Shown: positions 31,264 through 44,109 of the stretch, one piece after another | Numbering within the stretch: the stretch's first letter is position 1 | How the letters are laid out: each line of letters starts with the position of its first letter | Source of the DNA: Scilla litardierei | Taxonomy: Eukaryota; Streptophyta; Magnoliopsida; Asparagales; Asparagaceae | Length of the DNA: 64,000 nucleotides | Direction: 5' to 3' | Assembly (NCBI GenBank): GCA_030789695.1 | Contig: CM061139.1 | Span: 102,284,037-102,348,036, forward strand | Position numbers and translations under genes: made by a program | Notes under the pieces: generated by a model | What the model saw: the letters and a program-made list of their open reading frames with translations, nothing else | Database searches by the model: none | Told to the model about the DNA's origin: nothing

Positions 31264-34022
31264 TTCTACCCACCTTAGAAATGATTCCGTCCTCGGAATC
31301 ACTCACGCTAAGACTAATCATAAAATCTATAAATACCTAAGCCTATAATTCACATCCTCCACACAATGGTCTCTAGTCCTATACTTTTAACATCGTTCCT
31401 CAAATAATCCGTCATAATCCTTCTTTTCACTGGATAATGCCACGACTAATCTCACATTCTAACACTTAACTCTAGACCCATCACTGCTGATCAAATTTTC
31501 AACTCCAAGTCCTCACAAAAGAATAATAATTATCTTCTCATACCATACCTACTCTGGCAAACATCACCGCTCAATAATATCTTCTAAATTCCTCGATATC
31601 TTCCCAATATAAATCAATCTCCGAAATTAGATTCTAGTCAACCGCCAATCTAAAAACAAAAAAAAAACTTTGTCCAATCCTTTAATACCTTCACCAATCA
31701 ACAATCGTCGTGTCTTCATTACATTCTTGTCATATCTTCCCATAAATTTATCCACCAATTAATTTGGACTATCAAGATCACATCTCCTCCTAGTTATTAT
31801 AATTATTTTCAGCCAATATTAAATCCGTCAACCTAACCATCTATTATTTTTTCTCAACACGTCGTGTTACTCCCAATGTCTTCTCACGTCAACTCAACAA
31901 TCAAGTCTCGATGCTAATAAAAACTCTACTCAATCTTATGATCACTCTAACTCCTACCATACTCTATAGCCATCCCTATCTACCATTCGTCTAAGCCTCA
32001 AATCTGATAAGTTATCATCTCCTCGCACATATAATTTCATCCGACCAAAGTTTCCCATTGAGTCCGTCACACTCCGGTTTTATAAATAAGTCTTGGACAG
32101 TCCATTCTTTTCATCCAAAAGATATTCTAATCCATCATCCTTGTGTTCCCAAAATCGATTAATCATTGCCATAGTAAAACTCATTTCACTCCAAGCCTAC
32201 CAGCAAACAAAATCCTATAACAATAATAGTCAGGCCCAATTAATATAACAATCATAAACACGAAAATTTTTGTTTAAGGAAGAAGGAAGAGAAGAGAAAG
32301 AGAGACTTAAGGTCAAAGAAATATTTTAAAATATTTGAGAAAAAAAACGTGTGACGTTGAGGTAATGGATGAGGGAGGTTAAGTGATTTGTGATCTCGTG
32401 AGCTAGTTTTAAAACTTTAAAGATTTTGTTTAAAGAAAACAAGCTTTGGTACAGTCACATACAGCCAAGATAAACCATTCATTAAAACTAAGACTAAGTC
32501 TAAGTATCTGCCTGCAATGACGCCATTCATATAAGTATGAATACCGTCATTCAGACAACTCCCATCATACCATGGTTGACACTGAGTACACATTCATGAC
32601 ACAGGAGACAAACATCAGGATCCTAAAGATGACACACTCCTACAGGTCTACACACTCTACCTATACTCAGGCACTGCAACGTCATCACCTACCAAAGGGC
32701 CTACTCCTAAACTGGAGATAGCATGGACAACTACAAGGACTAATGTCTAGATAATAGAAAGAAAAGAAAACTAGATCAAAAGCGAAACGAAACAAGGTCA
32801 GAAAGAACGAGTTCAAACAAGGCGAGGTAAGGAGATGGCTGGTTGGATGGAACAAAAATATCCCTCAGAATAATTAGAGGGATGAACGTGGAATTACGTG
32901 CAAAATATGGTGTCACAAACTTCTATACTTATAAAAATGTGTAGGAAAAATGTGAGCAGCTGGTAAAATTTTTTTTTTTACGATTTTAAAAAAAGTCAGG
33001 TGAAGGAAATAAAAGCAGGGTGAGGTAGCGGTTGTTTTGTAAATGAAAACCATTTTTTTTAAACAAGAATTCTTGAAGTATGAGTCATAGATATATTTAC
33101 GAAAAGAAATTTAAAGTCCCCTTTGGTTTAGAAAGTATTCTAGAGTACGTACATAAGTGGTTAGAAATTTTGATAGTTTAGAAAAGTGATATATATATAT
33201 TGGATTATAGAATTTGATAACAAGGTTTAAAACTGAAACACGAAAGATGCCGATTTGAAAATAGGTACGAGATAGTAACATAATTTTACGACCAGGGAGG
33301 TTTCAAGATTAGTGAAAGAATTTAACCCAACTGAAAAAACAAGAAATTTTTTTTTATTAGATAATATAGGGGTTTTCAAAGAAGTTAAGCTGAGCGAAAG
33401 ACTTAATAATAAATTTCGAAAATACTTTTAGAGGAAACAGAATTGGTCAAGGAAGGGATTCGGAGGATCGACGATAATCATCAGGGAACGATCACGTGAA
33501 TCGAGAGACAGGAAAATGATCGCTTGAAGAATATGTGTATGTTACGAACCGTGAAGAGCTACGATGGAACATTACGGTCGATAACACGAAAATGGTAATG
33601 ATCAGGAAGACGCTAGAAGTCAGGGATTCTATTTTTTTTTTCCGGTTGCCTAAGCTCAGGAGAGCTCGGCACCGAAATTTCCTAATGAGCTAGACTGTAA
33701 CTAGGATTCCAATGGGAATGTTCCTAAGAGAATCCAGGTTAGTTCTACTGGGTTCGAAGTCGATGGACCCGAGCGAACGACTAAAAGAAGGGCTCTGGAA
33801 ATCTAACACGGTCAGAGTCAAGTGGGCTACTAAGGTATTCTAGGACGGGGATGACTAAATCTTAACCAAGGCGTCAGACTATCAAACCGGGACGTCTATC
33901 TAAGTCTCCCTACTATCTAGGTCTGGGAAACCTAATTTAGACTTGTACATGGATATTAAATGAATGCAGTACTCTTATTGTTCCGAACTTTTGCATGACC
34001 TGCATGGGCCACCACTAAAACC
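31264..34022 (-). other. LARD-B interior, non-coding
   Basis: 2.76 kb, reverse complement of the LARD-A interior in many stretches. No frame longer than about 60 codons has any domain. The left end (31264-31345) carries the conserved purine tract on the minus strand. The right end, next to the LTR at 34023, is AACC after TGCATGGGCCACCACTAAA and gives no initiator-Met primer site. Confidence 0.8.
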
Positions 34023-37000
34023 TGTCACACCCCGCTTCCCAAAATGGACGGAAGCGAAACGTGACGAGGCCCGCTTAGGCTAGAGCTTTAGAAGCTCGGA
34101 CCCAATAAGCGTCTGTAGAGGTACCATTATAAAAATTTTTCAGGTTCTTGCATTTATAAAGGTTAGGAACAACAAAAGTACGGAAAGGAAATTTGCATTC
34201 ATTTACACGGAGAAATAATATCCAACTGGTACAAAGTCTAAAAGAAGCCTAAGCATGGCAACACAAGTTTAAAGACAAACCGAAAGGTAGTACCCTCGGG
34301 AAGTGGCGACTAAAAGACCTCAAGGTCCGGTCTTCGTCAGGCACGAACTCTGGATCAACGTCCTCGGCTCCTCGTACTCCAGTGAGTCTGCCTCGTCCAC
34401 GAACTCTGGCTGAGCACCTGACGTACAGCACCCAAGAAAAAGGAACTGTACGTCAGGTAAAGTCTACAAGAAGGGTTAGACTTTACTGCAAGTGTATCAA
34501 CTTTTGGTTCTTTTACACAGCGTTTTACTGGTTGATTAGCATGCTGGGGTTACAACAAGTACAAGAGAAGTAACGTAGCAGGAAAGTAAAACGTAGCAGG
34601 CAGTAGTCGTAGCGTGTGCTACCGACTACGGGGACTAACCTACAGGTGTCAAGACAAGTCAGGACGTGGCGGGACAAGACAGGACAAACAGGACGGGACA
34701 AGACAAGACAAGTGTGACACGAAGGGTTCACGCCTTACGGTTCGAGGGGGATCAGACCCTCTTGCCGTGCGCACGCTCAACCCTACCCCAACCCAGGAAC
34801 TCAGGACAAGAAGTACAGGGATCATTTCCGCTAGGGAAACATCCGAAACGCCCGAAGGCTTTTTGTGTAACAGGGATCACTTCTGCAAGGAAAGCATCCG
34901 AAACGCCCGAGGGCTTTTTGGTAACAGGGATCACTTCCGCGGAGGGAAGCATCCGAAACGCCCGAAGGCTTTTTGTATCACGGGGATCACTTCCGCTAGG
35001 AAAGCATCCGAAACGCCCGAAGGCTTTTTGTATCACGGGGATCACTTCCGCGGAGGGAAGCATCCGAAACGCCCGAAGGCTTTTTGTATCACGGGGATCA
35101 CTTCCGCGGAGGAAAGCATCCGAAACGCCCGAAGGCTTTTTGTGTAACAGGACACGACATGACAAGTGTAGGGAAAGTTATTCTAGGGTGTCCACACGCA
35201 CGCACACACAAGAGAGTCCTATGTTGTCAGCAGTTCATTGTTGTCAGGCTCAGACTTCGTCGTCAAGTCGGAGCCGTCACGGTCGTCCCGGACGCTATCA
35301 TTTCACGCCCGGTTCTCAACACACACAATCTAACAGTTCTACAAACTAGAACTAAGCACAGTCAAATCGCAAGTGGGTACACTTGCCTGGAATGGCGAGT
35401 GCGTCGTCCGTCCGGAGCGTCCCGTCCAGTCGTCGCGTCCGCGGTAGTCCGTCTGAAATAGTGTCACGGTGACGATGTCAGGACGCGTTTTTCAATAATC
35501 CTATTTAGGTTCATTTCTAGGTTGTCGGGGCTACACTAATTGTCAAAGTCACAATTTGATGTTTTATCAGCCTAGATCGACCACTACCCTATATGCACAG
35601 AAAGTTTGTCTGATGGTCGATTTCTACAGTGAGCAGCGTTTTACTGGCGCAGAAAATAAATTTAGTTACAGTTGTCCAATTTTTAGTTAAGGTTCAGTTC
35701 GCTACAGTGTGGGTTTCGCTACGAGTTAAGGGGGACCAACCTGGTGTGAGAAAACGCGCATATAATCTGGCGTCGGGTCTGAAAACGGTGGCGGCGCTCG
35801 TGTCCCCGACTGCGGGTAGCGCAGTGGAGGTCGTCTCGGGATCATAACGGCTGCGGGTAGCACAGCCGAGATGTCACGGCTACGGGACGTCGTCGCGTGG
35901 CATCTCGGCTACGGGTACGGGTAGCGTAGCCGGGAGCGTTCTGGTACCGAATTGGAAGGGCGGTAATAAGCGGTGATGGCGAACAGTGAAGGCGGGCCCG
36001 ATAGTGGTCCGCAAGCGGGTACGGTCAGTCTGTCGGCAAGAGCCGGGGTCAACAGAACAACCGTGCCTTGGGAAGACGTCGGAACAAGGTAGTCGCGACG
36101 GCTCGAAGGAACAACAGCAGACCTCGGGCTGTTGCTCTCGCTGATCTTCACGTGGAGCGGCCACCAGCGGTCAGGGCTCTATGCGGTGGCCATAGGCGGC
36201 ACAGTGGTGACGGGAGAGCGCCGGGAGGGCGTTGCGTGACCAGCGGGGTCATGGCGACAGGGGAACCGCGAGAGCGACGCTCGGGGTCGCTGTACGGGGA
36301 TCGGGGCAGCGGCTGAGCGTGGGGTGCCAGGTGGTGCAAGGGCAAGTGTGGATCGGAGACGGGTCTGCGGCGGCGACGACTTCGCTCGCCGGAAAGCTTG
36401 AGAGATGGGAGGTGCCGGTCGCTCGGCTCAGAGTCGGGGTTCAGCGCTTTGAACGGAGGGGGGGCGACGACTATGTCGACTGGGCTCATCGGAGCGCCGG
36501 CGGCGCGGGCAACTCGAGGGCAGAGGGTGGCGATGGGGTCGTGAGGTGGCCGTGGATCACGGCGGCGGCCTCGGGCTCGGAGACGCCGGAGCGGCCTCGG
36601 ATCGCAGCGGCGGTGCTCTGCGGAGTGGCGGCGGGATCATGCGACTGAGAGGGGAGGGGAGCGGCGCGGGATGTGCTCAGGCGGCCACGGCAGAGATTGT
36701 TGCGGTGGCGAGGATCGCGGCGGGCGAGCGGATCGCGGCGGGCGAGCAGCGAGGGGAGGCGGAAAAAATGGCGGCGGGGAGATCTGTACGGCGGCGGAGC
36801 CGAGGAAGCTGCGGCGGCCGAGAGTAGCGCGCGCGGCGGTGCGCGCATTGTGAAGAGGGCAGCGCTGTGATAGGCGAGGGGCGCAGGGCTCCGGTGGCGC
36901 GGATGGGGATCGGCGGACGTGGAGAGAGATAGGAGAGGGAGAGAGATAGGGATTAGGAGGGGTTGAGATGGCGACGGCTGGGACAGCCCTAGGGCTGCTG

Positions 37001-37613
37001 CGGGAATTGGAAAGGGTTAGGGTTTATTATTTGGGGTTATATAATAAGAATAATTTGATATATATCTATGAGATTTATAGCTAGAAGGGGATTGACAAGG
37101 AGGTGAAGGGTGTACAAGTATGGGTGAATCTAGGGGAGACTAGAGAGGACGATTAGGAAGGGTTTAAAACGATTTAGGAGAGAGATTTAGCCAGATTTGG
37201 CTAACAAATTTCGAAATTGACCAGGGCAAATCAACGGTCCAGATTTATCCGGACGATAACTCTCAAACCGGGCGTCGGAAAAATAATCCGAAAATACCGG
37301 GGTGATCGTGGAGACGAGACGCACAGATCTACGGAGCCCGATCGTGCATAACGCCTACCAAGAATTTACGTAAAATTGGAAACGGCGTTTCGAGTCAGAT
37401 GATTAAAACGCCCCTATCTTTCAAAGTCGTTTCACGCGAAAACAAGCAGTGAAACGTCGTTCCCAGAAATTACAATAAAATCCAATGCCCCAAAACGATC
37501 GCAACGGCACGTCACATCGTTAAATTCGGAATCCAGAAATAATCAAATAAAGCACGTGCACGACAAAGCACGTGCACGCAGAAAATACAAACGGTCGGAA
37601 AGCGGCCGTTACA
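34023..37613 (-). repeat. LARD-B 5' LTR
   Basis: Direct repeat of 27762-31263, about 90 bp longer. The difference is mainly a sixth minisatellite unit, an indel near 34507 and an indel in the GC-rich region near 36720. It starts TGTCACACC and ends GTTACA, followed by the CTCCC target duplication (37614-37618). Confidence 0.92.
34819..35150 (-). repeat. Minisatellite with six units in LARD-B 5' LTR
   Basis: Same unit as at 28549-28826 with one additional copy, the last (about 35094-35150), carrying a CGGAGGAAAGC variant. The copy-number change separates two LTRs that are otherwise almost the same. Confidence 0.92.
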
Positions 37614-37618
37614 CTCCC

Positions 37619-38970
37619 TCCGGCCAGCCCCTTTCGAATTCGCCTCCCCCCTTCTTGTCTGAGGGGGGGGCCAGCCCCTTTTTCGAAATCGCCGCCCCCC
37701 AGGGGCTCCTTGTCACGGCCACCCCACTGACGGGGGGCTCTCTGTCCCCCCCGATCGGGGGGCTCCTCGTCGCCCCCCCCCCCCCCCCCGACGGGGGGGG
37801 CTCCTCGTCGCCCCCCCCCCCCCCCCCGACGGGGGGGCTCGCTGTCGTCATCCCCCTGACAGGGGGGAATCTTTTGTCGCCGCCCCCCTCTGACTGGGGG
37901 GGCAATCCATCACCGCCCCCCTGTTTTCGGGGGGCCCTCGGATTTCACCGCCGCCCTCACCATGTTGGGGGCTCCTCGCGGCGGCCTCTACTATCGATGC
38001 CCCTCCCAGTCGGGGGGCTCCTCGCGACGGCAATCTGAACATCTTCCTCCCCTGTCGGGGGATCTTCATTAGAATTGAGGGTTTATTGACAGAATTTGGG
38101 GATTTAAACCTGCGAAGCAAATTTAGAAGAGATGACAAAATTGTAAATTGGGGGAGATGATGAAATTGTTGTCAATTTCATTTTGGAAGCTAAATAATTA
38201 ATTTGCATTACTATATCATATGGGTTATAAGCCCTTATAACCCATAAATAAAAATAAATAAATTTTCGTTGTTGGTCCTGAAGATCGCATCGAGCCTACG
38301 GGCTTTTATCTTAATACTTGGGTAATGTTATTTGATCTGTTTAATTTCAATTATTTATCTCTTTATTTAATATTGGATAAAACATTATTTTACGTTTAAA
38401 TGATTACAAGGATCCTGAGACTGCTCTGTCGTTAGGTTAGTGATCTAACCTAACGGGTAATGACGTTTCCCTGTGGTTCAAGTAATCTTTTTAACGTAAA
38501 TTTAATATTTTTATCCATTAAATTTCGTTTGATGAATTTTGACATGTCTGTGATGTTGCAAAATTATTATTTGCCTGTAGCATATATAAAACTACGTGGA
38601 TGTTATAAATAATTCAGTCTTGTGGTTTGGGATCGGCCATTTTGATACACCTTTTTATTTTCCTTGCTTTCTTTTTCTGTTTTGGGAGGAATTGTAGCGA
38701 GGTTATAATGTAAAATGCTAAAAGACCGGAGCTCAGCCAAATTGAAGACGAAGATGAAATTTGCAATATGTTGGGACCGAAAATGGGTTTCCAATTTGTA
38801 TTTTTCATTTCTTTTGTATTTTATTTTTATGGACTGTATTCGGATACTTTTGGACATTTTAAAGGGTATCTGGTCGATCCCTACATGACTGCTTATTTAT
38901 TTAAATTTTTTCGTGAATTTATTTTTTGCACAAATAATAATTCATTTATATTTTAATTGCATAGATAAAA
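37619..38970 (+). other. Ale-like leader after LARD-B, including a G/C hairpin array
   Basis: Continues the leader broken at 27761. From 37640 to 38040 it is a serial array of C-run/G-run hairpins. From 38050 to 38970 it is AT-rich non-coding sequence leading to the gag start. The 160-codon frame at 37556-38038 starts within LARD-B, reads the hairpin array as Pro/Gly repeats and is not a gene. Confidence 0.65.
37640..38040. repeat. Array of C-run/G-run inverted repeats
   Basis: About ten units in which five to sixteen C are followed by a short spacer (GACG, CGAT, TGTTTTC and similar) and five to eight G, usually then CTCCTCGTCG or CTCCTCGCGG. Each unit can fold into a G/C hairpin, and the strand with clustered G runs could form quadruplexes. 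Unit spacing is irregular, 30-60 bp. Confidence 0.85.
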
Positions 38971-39990
38971 ATGGCAAAATTGGCTAGCGTCGATTTCGAG
39001 GTTCTTGACGCAGCAGGAAAGATTATCTTAGCTGGTGAGTGGACCTGAAGTTCCACTTGCGTTCTATGGCACTTCTCCACTCAATCATGGCCCCTGCAGC
39101 GGCCGTGACAACTGCTAGCAATGCCCCTGAAGCGGCACAGCCATCTAGCAGTTCTACTATCGTAGTCTTCGACATGGATAAGGCGAAAGCCATTATCTAT
39201 ATCAGGAGACACATAGATCGGACCTTAAAGGCCGAATACTTAATGGTAGAAGTCCCTCTTGAGCTATGGACAACACTTGAGGCACGTTATAGACATCAGA
39301 TAGATGTCATACTACCACGTGCCAGTTATGAGTGGGAAAACCTCCATCTTCAGGACTATAAGTCCGTTGCTGAGTACAACTCAGCACTTCATAATATCAC
39401 CTCACGCCTGAAGTTGTATGGTGAAGAAGTCTTGGAGCATCGCATGTTGGAAAAGACATTTACCTCGTTCCACAAGAAAGATGCAATCCTCATGCAACAG
39501 TACCGTGAAGGCAACTTCACGAAGTTCTCTGATTTGCTCTCTTGCCTTCTTAGGGCAGAGCAGAATAGAGACTTACTACTAGCCACTCATAATCTGCGCC
39601 CTGGTGGTGCTGACCCTCTCCCTGAAGCCCACCATGTTTCTCCCCAGAAGTGGAAAAACAAGAAGAAGGCTAGAAAGAACAAAGGGAAAGTTGCAATGAA
39701 GCCAGCAAGAGTACGACCCTAGAACAACAACAACCCGAGGAAGAAACACTTCACATGGAAGCGTGAGAACACTGGTCCAGTGTCAATTCCTAAGAAGAAT
39801 TGGGAGGATAAATGCCATAGATGTGGCATGACTGGACATTGATCCAGAAACTATCGCACTCCTCGCCACCACTAGGTTCTGTATAAGGCGAGCCAGAAGC
39901 CTCCACCTGAAACAAACTTGGCGGCTATTCAACCGCCAACCAAGTTCACTGCAAAAGACTTCGAGAATGACGATCTGCTCGATTGAGCCC
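38971..39990 (+). pseudogene. gag: Ale-like copia Gag, broken
   Basis: The start MAKLASVDFEVLDAAGK at 38971 is followed by a stop near 39046. The main frame at 39039-39722 carries the UBN2-type Gag domain (YLMVEVPLELWTTLEARY, LHLQDYKSVAEYNSAL, MLEKTFTSFHKK). After a stop at 39720 a damaged zinc knuckle CHRCGMTGH near 39813 runs into another stop in the knuckle (TGA for the usual third residue after His). Gag would form the particle; this copy cannot. Confidence 0.88.
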
Positions 39991-40040
39991 TATCTTTATA
40001 CCTATGCATTTAAAGCTATGTAGCTTCTCTGTAGTTTGCT

Positions 40041-40612
40041 TTGAAAGCACTTTTATTTGTATGGCAGTTTTTCATTTACTTAAATAAACTTTTATTTTGC
40101 TTATATATAGATAAGTATGAGTGCCTAGTGGACAGTGCCTCAACGCACACTATCCTTTGCGATCCATACTATTTTTATAGCTTTAACAAATATGACGGTC
40201 CTGTTATCACAATTTCGGGAATGTCCAACATAATCGAAGGATCTGGGGAAGCAATCATATTGCTCTCGAATACCACAAGACTTAAAATACAAAATGCCAT
40301 ATTCTCTCCAAAATCCAATAGAAATCTCATAAGTTTCAAAGATATTCGTTTTAACGGATATTACTTAGAAACTAGAGATGAAGAAAACATTGAATATATG
40401 TATGTGACTCGTCAAGAAGATGGGCAGAAGACCATCTACGAACGATTTAAGGGACTCCCGTCGGGTCTCTACCACACGTATATTCAACCAATAGAAGCCA
40501 ATATGATTGAGCACCAGAAGTGCCTTTCATTGCCAGAGTTTCAACTCTGGCACAATAGACTTGGTCACCCTGGATCAGCTATGATGCGTCGCATCATCTC
40601 TCAATCCCGTTG
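40041..40612 (+). pseudogene. pol: Ale-like aspartic protease and pre-integrase segment
   Basis: KYECLVDSASTHTILCD near 40110 holds the protease active site (DSAS instead of the more common DSGA/DSAT). FSPKSNRNLISFKDIRFNGY follows, then the GAG-pre-integrase motif LWHNRLGHPGSAMMRRII. The frame ends at a stop at 40611. It is part of the copia polyprotein that processes Gag-Pol. Confidence 0.85.
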
Positions 40613-40657
40613 ACATAATTTGAAGAACCAGAGGATTCTTCAAAAGGGTGAATTTCC

Positions 40658-41760
40658 TTGTCCCCTTGTTTTCAGGGAAAACTAATAACGAGACCATCCC
40701 TTCTGAAAGTGGGATTAGAGTCTCCTGTCTTCCTAGAGAGAATTCATGGCGACATTTGTGGGCATATTCACCCTGCAAGTGGCCCAATTCGATACTTCAT
40801 GGTACTGATTGATGCATCCACAAAATGGTCTTATGTGTGCCTATTGTCCACCCGCAACCTAGCTTTCCCAAAGCTATTGGCACAAATAATTAGATTGCGG
40901 GCTCATTTCCCCGATAGCCATATCAAGAAACTATGTCTTGATAATGCGGGTGAATTCACTTCACAAGTCTTCGATGACTATTGCCCGGCAACGAGTATCG
41001 AAGTTGAACATCCTGTAGCTCATGTTCACACCCAGAATGGATTAGCAGATTCTCTTATAAAGAGACTCCAATGGATTACACGTCCATTGCCCATGTAATC
41101 CCAGTTTCATGTGGATGCTTGGGGCATGCTATATTGCATGCCGCATCGCTCATTAGGATAAGGCCCTCTGGTGGCCATACACTATCCCCGATGCAGCTAG
41201 TATATGGCGCACCACCAGATATCTCCCATTTGAGAGTATTTGGTTGTGCGGTGTATGTCCCAATAGCACCACTTCAGAGGACCAAAATGGGTCCTCAGCG
41301 TCGTCTAGGTATCTATATTGGGTTTGATTCACCCTCTATTATTAGATACCTAGAACCTCTAACGGGGGACGGATTTAAGGCACGTCTTGATGAATGTGAA
41401 TTCGATGAGAAATCATTTCCAAAACTAGGCACACAATCTAAGAAGCCTGACGCTTCTGAGACCATTTCTTGGGACAAGAGGGTTTTGTCCCTTTATGATC
41501 CACATACTAATCTGTGTGAAGATGAGATCCTAAAGATCCTTCACATTCAGAACACAGTACACCTACTACCGGATAAATTTAAGGACAACCAAAAGATTGT
41601 TCGTTCATACGTCCCTGCTGTCAACACGCCAGCTAGGATTGACATCCTTAAAGATGGATGCAATCCACCGGCAGCAGAATTGGTTGTACCTCAATTGGAA
41701 AGAGGACGCCCGCTAGGTTCAAAGATAAAGTTCCTCGAAAGAGGAAGATTCTGGAGATAA
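40658..41760 (+). pseudogene. pol: Ale-like integrase, frameshifted
   Basis: The first frame (40658-41098) contains the catalytic core: ERIHGDICGHIHP (first Asp), LCLDNAGEFTSQVFDDYC (second Asp) and HVHTQNGLADSLIKRLQ, where the usual Glu after NG is lost (LAD in place of LAE-type). The second frame (41071-41760) continues with HLRVFGCAVYVPI, RRLGIYIGFDSPSIIRYLEP and an acidic linker. The frame changes near 41080. The catalytic change and the frameshift show a dead copy. Confidence 0.87.
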
Positions 41761-41764
41761 TAAG

Positions 41765-42168
41765 ATGATCTCTCCACAAGATGCTGAGCTAAGACCAGCG
41801 ACCTCTCCTCTCCTTATTTCCCCTGCAGAGGCAACAATAGGAGAAACATCATTAAATTACGTACGTACTGGAGAGGTACTGGACAGACATAGCACAGTTG
41901 ACGACGACGATTTTACGTTCGCTATTGCTGTTCACGTCGCTGAATACGACGATGACGTCAAACCACGATCTCTAGAGGAATGTAACCGCAGAGATGATTG
42001 GCCAAAGTGGGACGAGGCAATAAGTGTAGAGCTGGACTCACTCTTGAAACGCAAAGTCTTTGGACCAGTAGTCCAAACACCTGTAGGTGTTAAACCTGTG
42101 GGATATAATTGGGTCTTCGAAAAAGATATGAAGAAAATGTGATCGTACGCTACAAGGCACGCCTTGTA
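41765..42168 (+). pseudogene. pol: Ale-like reverse transcriptase, N-terminal stub
   Basis: Contains DWPKWDEAISVELDSLLKRK and VKPVGYNWVF, then after a one-base shift VIVRYKARLV up to 42168, where similarity stops. All catalytic motifs and RNase H are missing, as is the 3' LTR. The break point marks a deletion. Confidence 0.85.
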
Positions 42169-42285
42169 GAAAATGATGATTGAAGAGATAGTAGCGGGGT
42201 TGGATTTGGACTAGTGGTACAACATGCTGGGAGGTGAAGATGGTTGTGAGGTGTAGATGTCATGTTGGCGGAGATTCATTCACAG
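42169..42285. other. Short unassigned stretch between Ale-like and Tekay-like elements
   Basis: 117 bp with no recognised element or gene. It may be host sequence or deletion filler. The last bases before the Tekay-like LTR are CACAG; the matching right-hand duplication is lost with the missing 5' LTR. Confidence 0.4.
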
Positions 42286-42941
42286 TGTCACGACCCGCTT
42301 CCCTTAAATGGAGGCGAGACGTGAGAAGGTCCGCTCAAACGTGGAGCTGTGAAGCTGCACGCCTGATAAGCGTAAATTTAGTATAAGCAGGTCCCTGTAA
42401 TTGCAAACGAAACAACAACAACAATAATAATAATAATATGAGACGGATATGAAATACCAATCCCACAGTTTGTCCACAAAATATTCAACATCACAGAAAA
42501 GCCACCAGGCTAAAAGAAAGAGTCTAGAGGCCCAGAACAAGGCCAAACAAAAGACGAATATAACAGAGTATCAAACTAGGTGCCATGCACCGACAACCCA
42601 AAAGACCCAACAAAACTAGACGTAGACACTAAGACTGATCTCCAGTGTCTACAAAGTCCTCGTCCAACACAGGCGCAAGCTCGGCGTCCGCAAACACCTC
42701 ACCCTCAGCAAGTAACTCGGGCTCAAGGTCTAACATGCGTCACCCAAAAGAGAAAGGGGCACATGTCAGCAAGTCTAAAAGACTTGAGCAAGGAAACGGA
42801 AAGTAACTAACAACCTAGCATTTACAATATTAAGCAATGACATGACAGTTAAGTAAGATGCAATAGTTTAAAGGTAGATACAAGCACTCATGATGTAGCT
42901 AAAGCTACCAAATCACTAATTCACGAATCACTTATAACGAT

Positions 42942-43120
42942 TATCACTGTTAATCACTTAGTGCATAGAGAGTCCACCTGCTGGCCAGCTCGTGGCTCAG
43001 TCCGCTTATCTCGTATCACTATTAATCACTTATCACTGTTTATCACTTAGTGCATAGAGAGTCCACCTGCTGGCCAGCTCGTGGCTCAGTCCGCTTATCT
43101 CGTATCACTATTAATCACTT
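42942..43120. repeat. 89-bp tandem duplication in Tekay-like LTR
   Basis: GTGCATAGAGAGTCCACCTG at 42961 recurs at 43050, within two near-identical 89-bp units. A diverged third piece with CCTGCTGGCC lies near 43138-43200. Confidence 0.88.
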
Positions 43121-44063
43121 GAACACTAGAGATTTTGCCTGCTGGCCGGAGTGGCAGATCAGGCCAACTCGGGGCTCAGGTGGCCGCTTATCTCTTACCC
43201 CACCCATATGTGTCGAGCGTTGGAGTTTCCAACTACAGGGCTCGCTTCTGGAACACGAGCCAGGAAAATAGTAGTATTGTAGCGTGTGCTACGCAATCAC
43301 GATGACAAATCAATATGCAACGCCAGGAACAGATAATTGCTTACCGTAATTGAATTTAAACGTGACAGGCAAGATGCAATGACATGAACATATTCGCGTA
43401 CCGTTAATTTAAAGTAAATGTGACATACAAGCATGATGAGGGTGACGGACCAAGCTTCGTTGTCAAGCTAGGTCAAAGGCGTCTAGACGGATATCCTTTC
43501 ACCGTCTAGTCTCTTTTATGCTAAAGCAAGGGAAATGGCTTAAGACATGGCCCAATTCAAGAGTTGCAAGTTTCACTTGCCTGATACCGGGGTTGACGAG
43601 CAATGAAGATCGTCACAAGCTAACTACGGAATAGATCGCTGTTATGGCAAAACAATCATTAGAACAATGATTCTAAATCGATTTCTTATTAGAATCCTAA
43701 CTTTCTAATAATCCATTTTATTAGGGTTTCACACATGTCAATGGGGGTTATGCTAAAACTAAAGGAATCGAGTATTACCGTGAAGAGGCGGAGGATCGAT
43801 GCCGAGCAACCACGGCAACGGAAGAACGATCCGGCTCAGATCTGGAAATGAGGGAAAAATCTGGAGAAATGGGTTTGGAGGTGGATTTTGGGGGTTTAAT
43901 GAGGGTTTGGGGAAGATGAGAGGTAGAATGAGTGGAGGGAGGGTTTGGATGATGGAGGATAAGCTTGGGATGAAGGATTAATGGTTTGAGGGAGATGGGG
44001 GCTCAATGGGGGAGAAATTAGGGTTTTTGGTCGAGTGGAGGAAGAAGAAAACGTTTGGGGGGG

Positions 44064-44072
44064 TTTAAATAG
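44064..44072 (-). promoter_or_regulatory. TATA-like box in Tekay-like LTR
   Basis: The minus strand reads CTATTTAAA about 730 bp into the LTR, and about 40 bp downstream of the TCGGTC module. This mirrors the module-to-TATA spacing in the SIRE-like LTR. Confidence 0.45.
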
Positions 44073-44109
44073 GATGGGCTGGCGGCTGCCCAGAAATTAG
44101 GGTTTTAAC

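Larger units (their letters stand above)
27762..37613 (-). mobile_element. LARD-B: complete non-coding LTR retrotransposon
   Basis: LTRs at 27762-31263 (3502 bp) and 34023-37613 (3591 bp) surround a 2759-bp interior. CTCCC at 27757-27761 and 37614-37618 is a perfect 5-bp target duplication. Both LTRs read TGTCACACC...GTTACA on the plus strand, so on the minus strand they start TGTAACG as in LARD-A. The purine tract beside the left LTR (minus AAGGTGGGTAGAA near 31264-31280) sets the minus orientation. Interior and parts of the LTR match LARD-A in reverse. LARD-B lacks the ALG7 piece. The LTRs are nearly identical apart from one extra minisatellite unit and a few indels and substitutions, so insertion was recent. 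Confidence 0.9.
27071..42168 (+). mobile_element. Ale-like Ty1/copia relic, split by LARD-B and cut off in reverse transcriptase
   Basis: A short LTR (27071-27243), a primer-site-like CGTTATCAGCAC, a leader, then gag (38971), protease (about 40100), integrase (40658-41750) and the first part of reverse transcriptase (to 42168). LARD-B is inserted in the leader with a CTCCC duplication. The rest of pol and the 3' LTR are missing. Gag ends in several stops and pol has frameshifts, so it is an old copy. The Ale assignment rests on gag (MAKLASVDFEVLD, UBN2-type) and on the very short LTR. Confidence 0.8.

Noticed and set aside
37556..38038. 160-codon Pro/Gly-rich frame
   Set aside because: It begins in the LARD-B LTR, crosses the insertion border and reads the C/G hairpin array.
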